In this document: positions 1-7,928 of the stretch, piece by piece | How the letters are laid out: each line of letters starts with the position of its first letter | Numbering within the stretch: the stretch's first letter is position 1 | Assembly: GCA_001769005.1 (NCBI GenBank) | Contig: MENE01000102.1 | Span: 6,977 to 23,796, forward strand | DNA from: Bacteroidetes bacterium GWA2_31_9b | GTDB lineage: Bacteria > Bacteroidota > Bacteroidia > Bacteroidales > UBA12077 | Direction of reading: 5' to 3' | Length of the DNA stretch: 16,820 bases | Notes under the pieces: generated by a model | The model's input: the letters and a program-made list of their open reading frames with translations, nothing else | Database searches by the model: none | Told to the model about the DNA's origin: nothing | Program-made: the position numbers and the translations under genes

Positions 1-1280
1 GGAAGATCTTTTTTAATTCTTTCACCTACAAAATCAGTAAAAGGAATACTTAACTTTAATTCTGCAGGATGAATTCTAATAACCAGGTTAGTTTCTTTAA
101 TATTCTGAATCCAGAATTCAATTACTTCGTAAATCCATTCATCCATAGAGTTGAAGATCGTATTCCTATCAATAACAGCTGTATCGATATTAAGATTTGT
201 AAATAAACACACATAATTGTTGAGGTTTGAATATTTTGAGTTATGTGATTCGTTTAGTATTGCATACATATCCTTTCCTTTCTCTAAACCCTCAAGAAAA
301 TCGATTGCAATTTGTTTCTCTTTTTGAGTAAATGGATGCTTAGTATAATATTTAATCATCTCCGGTTCCCAATTAAGTTTCATTACTTCATCATTTTTCT
401 TATAAATAATGCTATTATCACCTAAAAAGGTTTCATAGGTTACGATATCTATTTGCTTCCGTCTGTTAACAATATCAAACAAATGAACTTCGAGGGGAAG
501 GGTACCGTTATGTACAATTACTTTATTTATTTTTGGATTTTGATCGAGAAAATGATTCATTAAATAATAAAACTTAATTCCACTCAATAAGTATTTTTTA
601 TAAATCTCGAGTTCAATCGCATCATGAATAAATTTTGCCCTGTAAAGATAACGCAAAACACCTTTTCTTGAGAATCGGCCAAGTTCATACCCATTATCTA
701 ATGAATAACTGAAGCATTCTTCTAATGTTGATATGTGGAATATTTTACTTTTTTCAAAAACGACCTCTTTTTTCAATTGCTCATTAGCTAAATAGAAATC
801 ATTCATGTAAATCAAATCAATATTTGTTTTTTCTTTTATAAAATCATAATGCTGAAAACATTCTTTACAAAGAGTTTTAATAGTTTCGATATTTTTTCCT
901 TTTCTTTGTTTACTGCATACTTCAACGGTTTTATTGCATACTAAAAAAATTGGATGAATGCCTTTTAATTCTAAAAATTTGGCAATTAATAGGTTGAATA
1001 AATTAAAAACGAAGTTAGCTTCTTGAAATAAAACGAAAAGAACTTCTTGATTGCTGTTTTTATTGTTTGAAAAAGCATTCTTAAATATTTTGGAAAATTT
1101 TACATAATTAATGTATGAACTTAAATCTCTTTTAATTAATTTCTTTGATAAGATTTTATCCATCAGAGGAATTAGTATGATGATTAATCGTGTACTCCTC
1201 AAAAAAACAATAAGCGGGGTAAGTATTTTTCTTAAAAAAGACATTCGTCTAAAATACTTCATGTGCTTTGTTTCCTTCAT
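1..1280 (-). CDS. Capsule-synthesis/glycosyltransferase-like protein, 3' end cut by window edge
   Basis: An uninterrupted minus-strand frame of 426 codons starts at ATG 1280 and is still open at base 1; an in-frame stop lies just upstream at 1296-1298. The start is basic and hydrophobic (residues 1-45, many K/R plus an IVFL and LIIILIPL patch), suggesting membrane association. The visible C-terminal part has a Rossmann-like pattern: VCLFTNLNID near residue 365, then a stretch with MDEWIYEVIEFW, then RIHPAE at 402-407. An 'RIHPAE' step after a 'FTN' strand is typical of capsular polysaccharide biosynthesis proteins and GT-B-like transferases of the KpsS/LipB or CDP-glycerol transferase type. 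A later start at ATG 1262 (residue 7) has a better ribosome-binding site (AAGGA about 10 nt upstream) and may be the true one. It is the last visible gene of the operon, 53 bp after the flippase. Donor sugar and exact family are not determinable; the catalytic end lies outside the window. Confidence 0.78.
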   Translation of the reverse strand, partial: MKETKHMKYFRRMSFLRKILTPLIVFLRSTRLIIILIPLMDKILSKKLIKRDLSSYINYVKFSKIFKNAFSNNKNSNQEVLFVLFQEANFVFNLFNLLIAKFLELKGIHPIFLVCNKTVEVCSKQRKGKNIETIKTLCKECFQHYDFIKEKTNIDLIYMNDFYLANEQLKKEVVFEKSKIFHISTLEECFSYSLDNGYELGRFSRKGVLRYLYRAKFIHDAIELEIYKKYLLSGIKFYYLMNHFLDQNPKINKVIVHNGTLPLEVHLFDIVNRRKQIDIVTYETFLGDNSIIYKKNDEVMKLNWEPEMIKYYTKHPFTQKEKQIAIDFLEGLEKGKDMYAILNESHNSKYSNLNNYVCLFTNLNIDTAVIDRNTIFNSMDEWIYEVIEFWIQNIKETNLVIRIHPAELKLSIPFTDFVGERIKKDL

Positions 1281-1333
1281 ATTTAAAAAATATTGTTAGT
1301 TAATTGTAAAATATGGCAAATCGAATTATAAAA

Positions 1334-2863
1334 CTATTTATTAAACCGGTTTTTTGTATAACGACCCAAATTATACCTTGTAATAATATCTGGTAATAGT
1401 CCTCTTTTTCGAAGAAAAAAATAAAAAATTATAAAACTTAAAATCATGAAAGGTGTAAAAATAAGGATTATTTGAAAGGTGCTTTTGTTTATATATAGGG
1501 GCAAAGTATATGTGTGAATAAAAAGCAGAAGTAAAGAGATTCCTGAAATGAATATGAGTCGACCGATAAAAAATCCAATTGAAGGTAATTGTGTTTTGTT
1601 ACCAACATAATAAAATAATAGAATAGCTATAAAAATATTTCCTGCTAATATTGCTACGGGTATCGCTTGATAAAAAAGAGTGATGAAGCTAACCATAATA
1701 AGAAGTTGAATAATAAATTTAAAAACGACAGCCCAAAATAATTTTTTATATTCTCCAACGATATACATTGTTCTTGAAAAAAAATTTAAAAGCATTCTAG
1801 GTAAAAAGCTTACTGTAAGGATGTTGAATATAATTAATGTAGATTGAACAGCGTTATTATCAAACTTTCCTCTACGGAATATTACAATAATTAAAACCGG
1901 GGCAAAAAACAACATTAATAGCTGTAAAATAAAACCCACATTAAGAAGAATTTTCAGTGTTTTAACAGTGTATTCCGAAAACGAATTATTGTCCTTCTTG
2001 TGTCGCTTGACCTGTTCCATATAGGAAGTTGTAAGAACCGACGAAAGTAATACCACATTAGGTAACTCAGAAAGTGTTTTGGCGTAATTTAAAGAACTTA
2101 GATAACCTCCTGATAAATATTTTACACTTAGCGAACGTTCCCAAAATGTACCCAATTGGTTAAAAAGTGTTTGTAAACTTAACGAGAAAACCCTATTAAG
2201 CATAATTTTCAAATTGTTAAATTCCATTTTCCACCCATTTATATAGAATATTTCTTGAAAAGGAATTTCTGATTTTAAACTAAACCAAAAAGCATTAATA
2301 AAACTTGTTAATAATAAACCATAAGCAAATGAAAAAATACCAAGAGATTTAATGGTAGCAAATATAAATCCTACTCCAATAATTTGTGAAATCACCGAGG
2401 AATAAGTAAAAAAGCCATATAACCCTTTTGAATATAAATGAGGCCTGAGAATAGAGGTAAATGTTCCAGGTATCATATTAACTATAAAAATTATACTCAT
2501 TGTCTTAAAAAGAGAAGTAGTTTCAGGGTTTAAATTGAAAAAAGGAATAAACCAACCTAAAGAAATTAAGTAAAGAATACCCAAAAGAATAATAATACCA
2601 AGACAAATTGTTATGTAAACTGCTTCAAAAAACCCCTCATTACTTATCACTTTATTCCTTTTAATAACCAATATCTCACCGGCACCACCACCTATCATTG
2701 CTTGCAGTATTGTTGGAACAATTTGTGCTAATAAAAGAATATCTATTTGAGAAGAAACCCCCAAGAAATAAGCCATTATGACTTGCTTCAGGAAGTTGGT
2801 AAGACTAATAAAAAGATTACTTACAATTAGTAATCCTGAATTTTTGACTTGATCTTTTTGCAC
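1334..2863 (-). CDS. MurJ/MVF-like polysaccharide flippase
   Basis: This 509-residue integral membrane protein is made almost wholly of hydrophobic segments (about 12-14 predicted by eye). It probably moves a lipid-linked oligosaccharide repeat across the inner membrane. The pattern fits the MurJ (MVF, lipid II flippase) branch of the MOP superfamily rather than the classical Wzx branch: an N-terminal helix followed by YFLGVSSQIDILLLAQIVP, a central GGYLSSLNYAKTLSELPNVV like the MurJ 'G-LnYA-rl--lP' stretch, then RRGKFDNNAVQST and a following NFFSRTMYIVGEYKK like MurJ's 'RGaF...fYa..dtktp'. The start codon is GTG at 2861-2863. No ATG lies between it and the upstream in-frame TAA, and the next Met (residue 30) would remove the first helix. 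Context with capsule-type genes argues for a dedicated polysaccharide flippase rather than housekeeping MurJ. Confidence 0.8.
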   Translation of the reverse strand: MQKDQVKNSGLLIVSNLFISLTNFLKQVIMAYFLGVSSQIDILLLAQIVPTILQAMIGGGAGEILVIKRNKVISNEGFFEAVYITICLGIIILLGILYLISLGWFIPFFNLNPETTSLFKTMSIIFIVNMIPGTFTSILRPHLYSKGLYGFFTYSSVISQIIGVGFIFATIKSLGIFSFAYGLLLTSFINAFWFSLKSEIPFQEIFYINGWKMEFNNLKIMLNRVFSLSLQTLFNQLGTFWERSLSVKYLSGGYLSSLNYAKTLSELPNVVLLSSVLTTSYMEQVKRHKKDNNSFSEYTVKTLKILLNVGFILQLLMLFFAPVLIIVIFRRGKFDNNAVQSTLIIFNILTVSFLPRMLLNFFSRTMYIVGEYKKLFWAVVFKFIIQLLIMVSFITLFYQAIPVAILAGNIFIAILLFYYVGNKTQLPSIGFFIGRLIFISGISLLLLFIHTYTLPLYINKSTFQIILIFTPFMILSFIIFYFFLRKRGLLPDIITRYNLGRYTKNRFNK

Positions 2864-3014
2864 TAAATTAAATTGAATAAAAATTTAATTAATAAGTAAA
2901 ACTGATCTTTGTAAATTCTCGCCAACAAGATATAATATCGAATAAATAAAATGATTATATTGCGTCGCTAATCGTGATAACTCCGCCCATTTATTTATAT
3001 TACTTAATTACTGG
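2864..3014 (-). other. Intergenic gap with AT-only inverted repeat before the flippase
   Basis: This is the largest gap inside the operon (151 bp). It contains a 9-bp perfect inverted repeat, AATTAAATT at 2866-2874 and AATTTAATT at 2882-2890 with a 7-nt loop, ending 2 nt upstream of the flippase GTG start. It has no GC-rich stem or U-tract that would make a good terminator, and I could not recognise a convincing Bacteroidota-type promoter (TTTG / TAnnTTTG). AT-only repeats arise easily by chance in DNA of this composition. Confidence 0.4.
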
Positions 3015-3965
3015 CTATTTACTCGACTTTGGTAAATCATTCGTATCTAATCTAGGTAGTTCAAATCTGTTGTTTTTGTTTAAATCAGCTATTTCAACAT
3101 TCGCAGTAAAAGCCAACTTGCAACCCTTATCCTTAAGTATGTTTATTAATGATTGATCATAAGCCCCATAAGGATAGCTCATTGTCCAATTATTCATATC
3201 AACCCCCATCTCTTTCAAAAAATTACACCCTTTAGCTATTTCTTCCTTTTGTTTGTCTTCCGAAAGAGTATCTAACCACACATGTTCAAAACCATGATTT
3301 CCAATATGCATACCATTCTTTACCATACAAGTAATTTGTTCTTTGGTCATATATAACTCTTTGCTAAACGTACTTTCATTTATATCAACAAATTCACGAA
3401 AAAGATTATCCGTTATAATTCTTCGTAAAGTTTCAGGAAGTTCTTTTTGTAATAGTCTTTTAAAGAAAACCACCTCTTTGTTGTCCATCCTACTTGGTAT
3501 AGCAAGTTTTTCAAAATAATACTCGTTGGATGATAAATTGTAATCATTTCTGTATTTATTTAATTCTTTAAAAGTTCTTCGGATTAATTGTTTCATATCA
3601 ATGACCGATGCTAAAATAAAATGTATTTTATTTACATCAAGAACCAAATTGTCCATAATATTACTGGCTGGAACATAAAACGAACCTTGAATTTTTCTAT
3701 TAAACAGTATAGGAAAAACATTGGTAAAATGATCAATATAAGCATCATCAAAGGTTAATAAAACGGAATTATATGGCAACGAGTCATTATTGTCTATGGC
3801 ACTAATTAAGTGTTCCATGGATATAATATAGTAATACTTTTGTAAGTAATTTAATTGCTCAATAAAAAGTGAAAGATCTAACCCTTTTATATTTGGAAAC
3901 CTTGAGTTATTCAAGTCTCTCACATAGTGATACATTACTACTGTAACTTTATAGTTTTTATTCAT
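3015..3965 (-). CDS. NodB-type polysaccharide deacetylase
   Basis: This is a 316-residue carbohydrate esterase family 4-like protein that probably removes an N- or O-acyl group from a sugar. It starts with the strand TVVMYHYV (8-15). Motif 1 is TFDDAY (71-76), with the catalytic base and metal-binding Asp. Motif 2 is H224-GFE-H228 in an HIGNHGFEH context, where the usual Ser/Thr before the first His is replaced by Asn. Motif 3 is YPYGAYD (264-270). About 100 helical residues are inserted between motifs 1 and 2, longer than in minimal NodB proteins. No signal peptide is evident, so it is likely cytoplasmic or works at the inner membrane on lipid-linked or nucleotide sugars. The ATG at 3963-3965 lies 11 nt after the GNAT stop; placement beside an acyltransferase suggests acyl-group remodelling of a polysaccharide residue (inference). 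Confidence 0.88.
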   Translation of the reverse strand: MNKNYKVTVVMYHYVRDLNNSRFPNIKGLDLSLFIEQLNYLQKYYYIISMEHLISAIDNNDSLPYNSVLLTFDDAYIDHFTNVFPILFNRKIQGSFYVPASNIMDNLVLDVNKIHFILASVIDMKQLIRRTFKELNKYRNDYNLSSNEYYFEKLAIPSRMDNKEVVFFKRLLQKELPETLRRIITDNLFREFVDINESTFSKELYMTKEQITCMVKNGMHIGNHGFEHVWLDTLSEDKQKEEIAKGCNFLKEMGVDMNNWTMSYPYGAYDQSLINILKDKGCKLAFTANVEIADLNKNNRFELPRLDTNDLPKSSK

Positions 3966-3976
3966 GAATTGGCACT

Positions 3977-5119
3977 TTATACTTGATTTATCTGTGATAT
4001 TTTTACCAATCGATCCCTATCAGAATCCATTCTAGTGAAGTACACAGAACTTTTTGTGAGATTCTCAATTTCCTTTCTAAAAGATTTACTCTGAATTCCT
4101 AGAAATTCTCTATTGGGTCGATTTTCAATAGGAGAAGTAACTTGGGGTAAAATAGAGAAGTCTTCATTTTCTAATTTAATAAATTGAGATGAAACGAGTT
4201 CGTCATCATAGATGTTTCCAAACATAGAGAAATCAATATAAATATGTTTCTTGGAGATTGATTCATGAAATGTCTTTTCAATTAGCCTGCCAATTCCTTC
4301 CTTCTTTCCATACAAATCAATTATTCGGCTTACTTTATAATTGTAAGGTTTTAATTGTTCTTCACGAAGGACGATATAAGATACTATAGATTGATTTAGT
4401 AAGACACCAAAAATTTTATATTTAATATATGGATTATCAAAAAACCTCCAATTTAAAAATTTAAGGGATCGATGAGTTGTTGCAATTTCTGTTAGATCTT
4501 CTTCTAAATTTAGAGTATAGCGATTAATATTTTCTTTGGTTAATTCAACAACTTCCCCAAAATCTATCTTTAGTTTAGGTTGGGCTCGGTAAAGTTTTTG
4601 TTTGGAAAACAAAGAGTAATCTTGTTGAATAAAATTTACTATTTCTAACGTTTTTTTTAAATCTAAAATCATTATGTATCTTGTAAATCTTTCAAATTCA
4701 AATAAGTTGTATCCTGTTTTTTGATAAAATGAAGCAGTATCTTCAGTAAAACCGATTACCCCATTGATTTCATTGTTTTGAAAAATAAAATCAATTATTT
4801 TGCTATTGTAGCCTTTGCCCCTCCATTCGGGTAGAGTATATGCACTTACCCCCCAAATCATTGAAATTATTTTATTATTTATCTTTAAATTATAGTTAAG
4901 TCCACCATAATGAGATACAATTTCTCTATCCGAATTTAAGCCAATTAAACAATTTCCAATAGATTCCTCATTACTAAAAGTAGGATAAAAATAATGTTCT
5001 AAAAACTGTTCGTTTTTGAAAATAGTCGTATTTCCATAAGCTTTAATAAAAAATTTTATAAGTTCATGCAAATCCGAATAATTTGCTCTTCTTACTATGA
5101 TTTCTTGGTTTTCTTTCAA
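3977..5119 (-). CDS. GNAT-family acyltransferase, two-part, TTG start
   Basis: This 380-residue protein has a GNAT fold. The first half carries the acetyl-CoA pyrophosphate-binding motif LPEWRGKGYN (96-105, R/QxxGxG/A type) and FYQKTGY (131-137), a typical GNAT C-terminal strand. The second half contains RSLKFLNWRFFDNPYIKY and resembles a second, degenerate GNAT domain. The tail has YFTRMDSDRDR (DSDRDR at 365-370), resembling a 'DgDqDRP' ending I associate with GNAT proteins in polysaccharide clusters. It could acetylate or acylate an amino-sugar, for example the LegH step on a 4-amino intermediate, but it is much longer than typical LegH, so the substrate is unknown. The start codon is TTG at 5117-5119: homology-like sequence begins within 10 residues, and no in-frame ATG is close. 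It follows the upstream oxidoreductase by 40 bp. Confidence 0.82.
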   Translation of the reverse strand: MKENQEIIVRRANYSDLHELIKFFIKAYGNTTIFKNEQFLEHYFYPTFSNEESIGNCLIGLNSDREIVSHYGGLNYNLKINNKIISMIWGVSAYTLPEWRGKGYNSKIIDFIFQNNEINGVIGFTEDTASFYQKTGYNLFEFERFTRYIMILDLKKTLEIVNFIQQDYSLFSKQKLYRAQPKLKIDFGEVVELTKENINRYTLNLEEDLTEIATTHRSLKFLNWRFFDNPYIKYKIFGVLLNQSIVSYIVLREEQLKPYNYKVSRIIDLYGKKEGIGRLIEKTFHESISKKHIYIDFSMFGNIYDDELVSSQFIKLENEDFSILPQVTSPIENRPNREFLGIQSKSFRKEIENLTKSSVYFTRMDSDRDRLVKISQINQV

Positions 5120-5160
5120 CCTTTTAGTAATATTAAGTATTTTAAGAGTTTTTTTTAAAT

Positions 5161-6123
5161 TTATAATTCATAGTTTGCAATTTGACAATAGAAATCATAA
5201 ACCATTAATTGTTCTTCAATAGTGCAGAATTTAGAATTGTTCTTTTGACAAAATTCATTAACCATTCTATAAAGTCCTGGTTTAAAATCGGTATCAAGTT
5301 TATTATCAATTTGAACATCTTCAACAACCACACTTCCCTTTTTTTGAATTTGAAGTTTTTCCATCGGTTTTAAATATAATCGATGATTTGCAGTTAGAAT
5401 TTCAACAGCCCATCTTCCGGGGGCATTCCAATTTGCATTATAACTAAATAATGCTCCTCTATCTGAAACTCCAGCTCCAGTGAACATTGATGCGCTTGGA
5501 TGCCAGCTTAGTCCTCCTGCTGTAAAGCAGCTCAATTTTTTTGGTTTTCCTCCCAGATAAAAAGCAAGATCTGCAACATGAGAAGAGTTACTAAGAAACA
5601 ATCGTTCTTTTACGAATGCCCCTTTTTCTAGTGGTTCAATAAGATGAGCCCATTCTGTAAACTCAAAATTAAATGAAATAACACCTCCGTCTTGTTCAAT
5701 AATTTCTTGTGCCTTATAAACGGAACTGTAAAATCTGCGATTGTATGCAATTAATAAAGTTGCATTTTTTTCTTGTGCAAGTTGACAAACGTCTTCAAGT
5801 TCTTGTCTAAATAGTCCTCCAGGTTTTTCACATAAAATATTCTTTACACCAACTCTTAACAATTCCTTTGTTGTTTCAGTCAATGATTCAACACCTGTTG
5901 CAATTATACAAAATGATGGGAATAAAGGTTTTGTATTAAGATATGCTAAAAGCCCGCCTGTAATTACTTCGCAGCCTGTTTTTTCCTTGTACATGGAAGC
6001 ACTTTGCTCTCCTCTTCCTATAGTTATAAATGGTGTTTTCAGGGCAATGAGCACCTTTGCATATTCCACAGCCATTGGCCCTGAACCAATAAGTAGAATA
6101 GGCGAATTTATGTGATTGGACAT
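5161..6123 (-). CDS. Gfo/Idh/MocA-type NAD(P)-dependent oxidoreductase (third copy)
   Basis: This 320-residue protein is a sugar or sugar-derivative dehydrogenase of the Gfo/Idh/MocA superfamily. The dinucleotide-binding loop is the variant GSGPMAVEY (13-21). The catalytic lysine motif is intact as CEKPGG (EKP 99-101). NRRFYSSV follows at 128-135, and the substrate-domain His/Asp pair is SHVAD (H182, D185). It starts with ATG 6121-6123, overlapping the preceding Gfo/Idh gene by 16 bp in another frame, which implies translational coupling. It is only distantly similar to its two Gfo/Idh neighbours, so it is not a recent tandem duplicate. The substrate is unknown; location downstream of CMP-nonulosonate genes suggests a step in making or modifying that sugar. 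Confidence 0.85.
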   Translation of the reverse strand: MSNHINSPILLIGSGPMAVEYAKVLIALKTPFITIGRGEQSASMYKEKTGCEVITGGLLAYLNTKPLFPSFCIIATGVESLTETTKELLRVGVKNILCEKPGGLFRQELEDVCQLAQEKNATLLIAYNRRFYSSVYKAQEIIEQDGGVISFNFEFTEWAHLIEPLEKGAFVKERLFLSNSSHVADLAFYLGGKPKKLSCFTAGGLSWHPSASMFTGAGVSDRGALFSYNANWNAPGRWAVEILTANHRLYLKPMEKLQIQKKGSVVVEDVQIDNKLDTDFKPGLYRMVNEFCQKNNSKFCTIEEQLMVYDFYCQIANYEL

Positions 6124-7091
6124 AAGTGTTGATCTTTATTTGTTACTAAAGAATAATGATTTGTAAATTCTTTTAAAAGAGGGATATGATGTTGAACAGA
6201 GTTTTTGAATTCTGTCAATCGACAAGAACCGGTACTAAATAGTTCTTCGACAAGGACATTCGTCAGATTGCTTTGAAAAGGTATTGTAAATTCTTCAGAT
6301 TCCCAAACCCATGCCTTTTCTGAATTTGCCTTTTGAAGAAAAGAGTTCCCCGTTTCTTGAATCATGAATCGAAATTCTGGAGAATTGATTTCTATTAATA
6401 TTGGTGCACTTCCTTGTTCAAAAGATGTAATGGTTAATTGTTTGGTGTTGCTAAATGATATATTAAGTGTTCCAAAGAAATCAATATATCCATCTCTCTT
6501 ACTTTGAAATAATCGAGGAACAAACATAGATGAGACTTTTGATGGAATTATTTCACCTGAAAGAAAACTAAAAAGATCAACAAAATGAACAGCATTTGAG
6601 CCAAGGTTTAAATTTGATCCAGAAACATTTATCTTTATTTCGGTTTGTCCTTGGACGATTTTTTTTATATTAATGTATGTAGGAAACATTCTCCGAGTGC
6701 AATTTACCCAAGTTTTGATTGTTCTTTTTTCTAGTAAAGATTCAACTTCTGAATAATCGCAAATTGAAGGGAATAAAAATTTTTCAAGTATTAAAAAGCG
6801 AAACATACTTTGATTTAAAAGTTGAATAATAACCTCTTTACGATGTAAAGAATCACATGCTACTATAGCAACATCAAATTCATTTGGTAAAAATTTTATA
6901 TTATTAATATAATTAATTCTCCCCCTAAAGTCATGTTTAGAGGCGACATCTAAAAATCGACTTTTTGATGTTTGAAGTGAGTCATTATTAACATCAACGA
7001 CATAGATTTCTATTAGTTCTTTTACTAAAGCAAGCCCTTGTAAATGTCTACTCCCAAATTGACCAGCTCCAACAATGACAACTTTTTTCAT
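6108..7091 (-). CDS. Gfo/Idh/MocA-type oxidoreductase (second copy, divergent)
   Basis: This 327-residue protein begins with a clear NAD(P)-binding Rossmann loop, VVIVGAGQFGSRH (4-16). The superfamily's EKP motif appears as LEKFLFPS, where K104 is kept but the Pro is replaced by Phe. TWVNCTRRMFP follows near 127-137, and the putative catalytic His is in NAVHFVD (H169, D172). Overall similarity to classical Gfo/Idh dehydrogenases is weak outside these points, so a changed or lost activity is possible. It starts with ATG 7089-7091, 15 nt after the SDR stop, and its end overlaps the next Gfo/Idh gene by 16 bp. Two adjoining, non-identical Gfo/Idh proteins translated together might form a heteromeric enzyme or act in sequence (inference). 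Confidence 0.82.
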   Translation of the reverse strand: MKKVVIVGAGQFGSRHLQGLALVKELIEIYVVDVNNDSLQTSKSRFLDVASKHDFRGRINYINNIKFLPNEFDVAIVACDSLHRKEVIIQLLNQSMFRFLILEKFLFPSICDYSEVESLLEKRTIKTWVNCTRRMFPTYINIKKIVQGQTEIKINVSGSNLNLGSNAVHFVDLFSFLSGEIIPSKVSSMFVPRLFQSKRDGYIDFFGTLNISFSNTKQLTITSFEQGSAPILIEINSPEFRFMIQETGNSFLQKANSEKAWVWESEEFTIPFQSNLTNVLVEELFSTGSCRLTEFKNSVQHHIPLLKEFTNHYSLVTNKDQHLCPIT

Positions 7092-7106
7092 ATCTTATAT
7101 TTCAAA

Positions 7107-7928
7107 TTAAATAACTGTCCAACCCCCATCTACCAGAAGATTAGCACCGGTCATATAACTAGATGCGTCACTTGCTAAAAAAAGAATAGCCCCATTATAC
7201 TCTTTTCTGTCAGCCATTCTACCAAGAAGAGTTCTATAAGAATAATTGTTTGAAAATGTTTGATCGTGATTATCAAATACACCACCAGGTGTAAGGCAGT
7301 TAACACGAATATTTTTTTCTCTATAATATGAGGCCAAAAAACGGGTTAAGCTTATCACTCCTGCTTTAGAAACAGCATATGATACTGGAGAAGAAAATCG
7401 TTCACCTTCAAAATATGGATTATTTACCCCATCATATAATCGTTGGTCCGAACCTACTACACCATAAATAGATGAAATATTTATGATATTACCATATCCT
7501 TGTTTAATGAAGTATTTACAAGCGATTTGACATGCTATAACAACTCCGACAAGATTTCCATCAATAACTTTTGTAAGAGTTTCCTTTTTATACTGTTCAA
7601 AAGGAGCATAAAACCCTTCTGGTTTTATTTGCGCATTATTAATAAGCACATCTATTCTACCATATTTTTCAACTGTTTTTTCAATAAAACTCTCTATTGA
7701 GTATGAATCGGTATTGTCGACAGAAAATGAAATACAATCTGAATTAAATTGTGATCTTACTTGTTCGGCTAATTCTTCACATCTTTCGGGATTTATATCC
7801 CCTATTGATAGTTTGGCTTGAGCTTCACCTAGTAATTTTACGTATTCTGTCCCAAGTATTCCTGAAGCACCAATAATTGCAATAACTTTATCTTTAACGT
7901 TAAATGTCTCTGAATAAATATTGTTCAT
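7107..7928 (-). CDS. Classical short-chain dehydrogenase, PtmA-like
   Basis: This 273-residue classical SDR has a cofactor loop IGASGILG (19-26, in place of TGxxxGIG), NNAQ at 97-100 (usually NNAG), a catalytic serine in ISS (151-153), and the Y184-x3-K188 pair in SYAVSK. A C-terminal GGW follows as in many family members. SDRs of this type (PtmA) accompany CMP-nonulosonate synthetase and Gfo/Idh genes in flagellin-glycosylation clusters such as that of Campylobacter; their exact reaction is not something I can state from sequence. The start ATG (7926-7928) overlaps the TGA of the preceding Gfo/Idh by 4 bp (ATGA), so the two are probably translated together and may act on the same substrate. 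Confidence 0.87.
   Translation of the reverse strand: MNNIYSETFNVKDKVIAIIGASGILGTEYVKLLGEAQAKLSIGDINPERCEELAEQVRSQFNSDCISFSVDNTDSYSIESFIEKTVEKYGRIDVLINNAQIKPEGFYAPFEQYKKETLTKVIDGNLVGVVIACQIACKYFIKQGYGNIINISSIYGVVGSDQRLYDGVNNPYFEGERFSSPVSYAVSKAGVISLTRFLASYYREKNIRVNCLTPGGVFDNHDQTFSNNYSYRTLLGRMADRKEYNGAILFLASDASSYMTGANLLVDGGWTVI

Noticed and set aside
1111..1299. Plus-strand open frame of 62 codons
   Set aside because: It lies antisense within the start of the 1-1280 gene, has AT-driven low-complexity composition and no recognisable domain.
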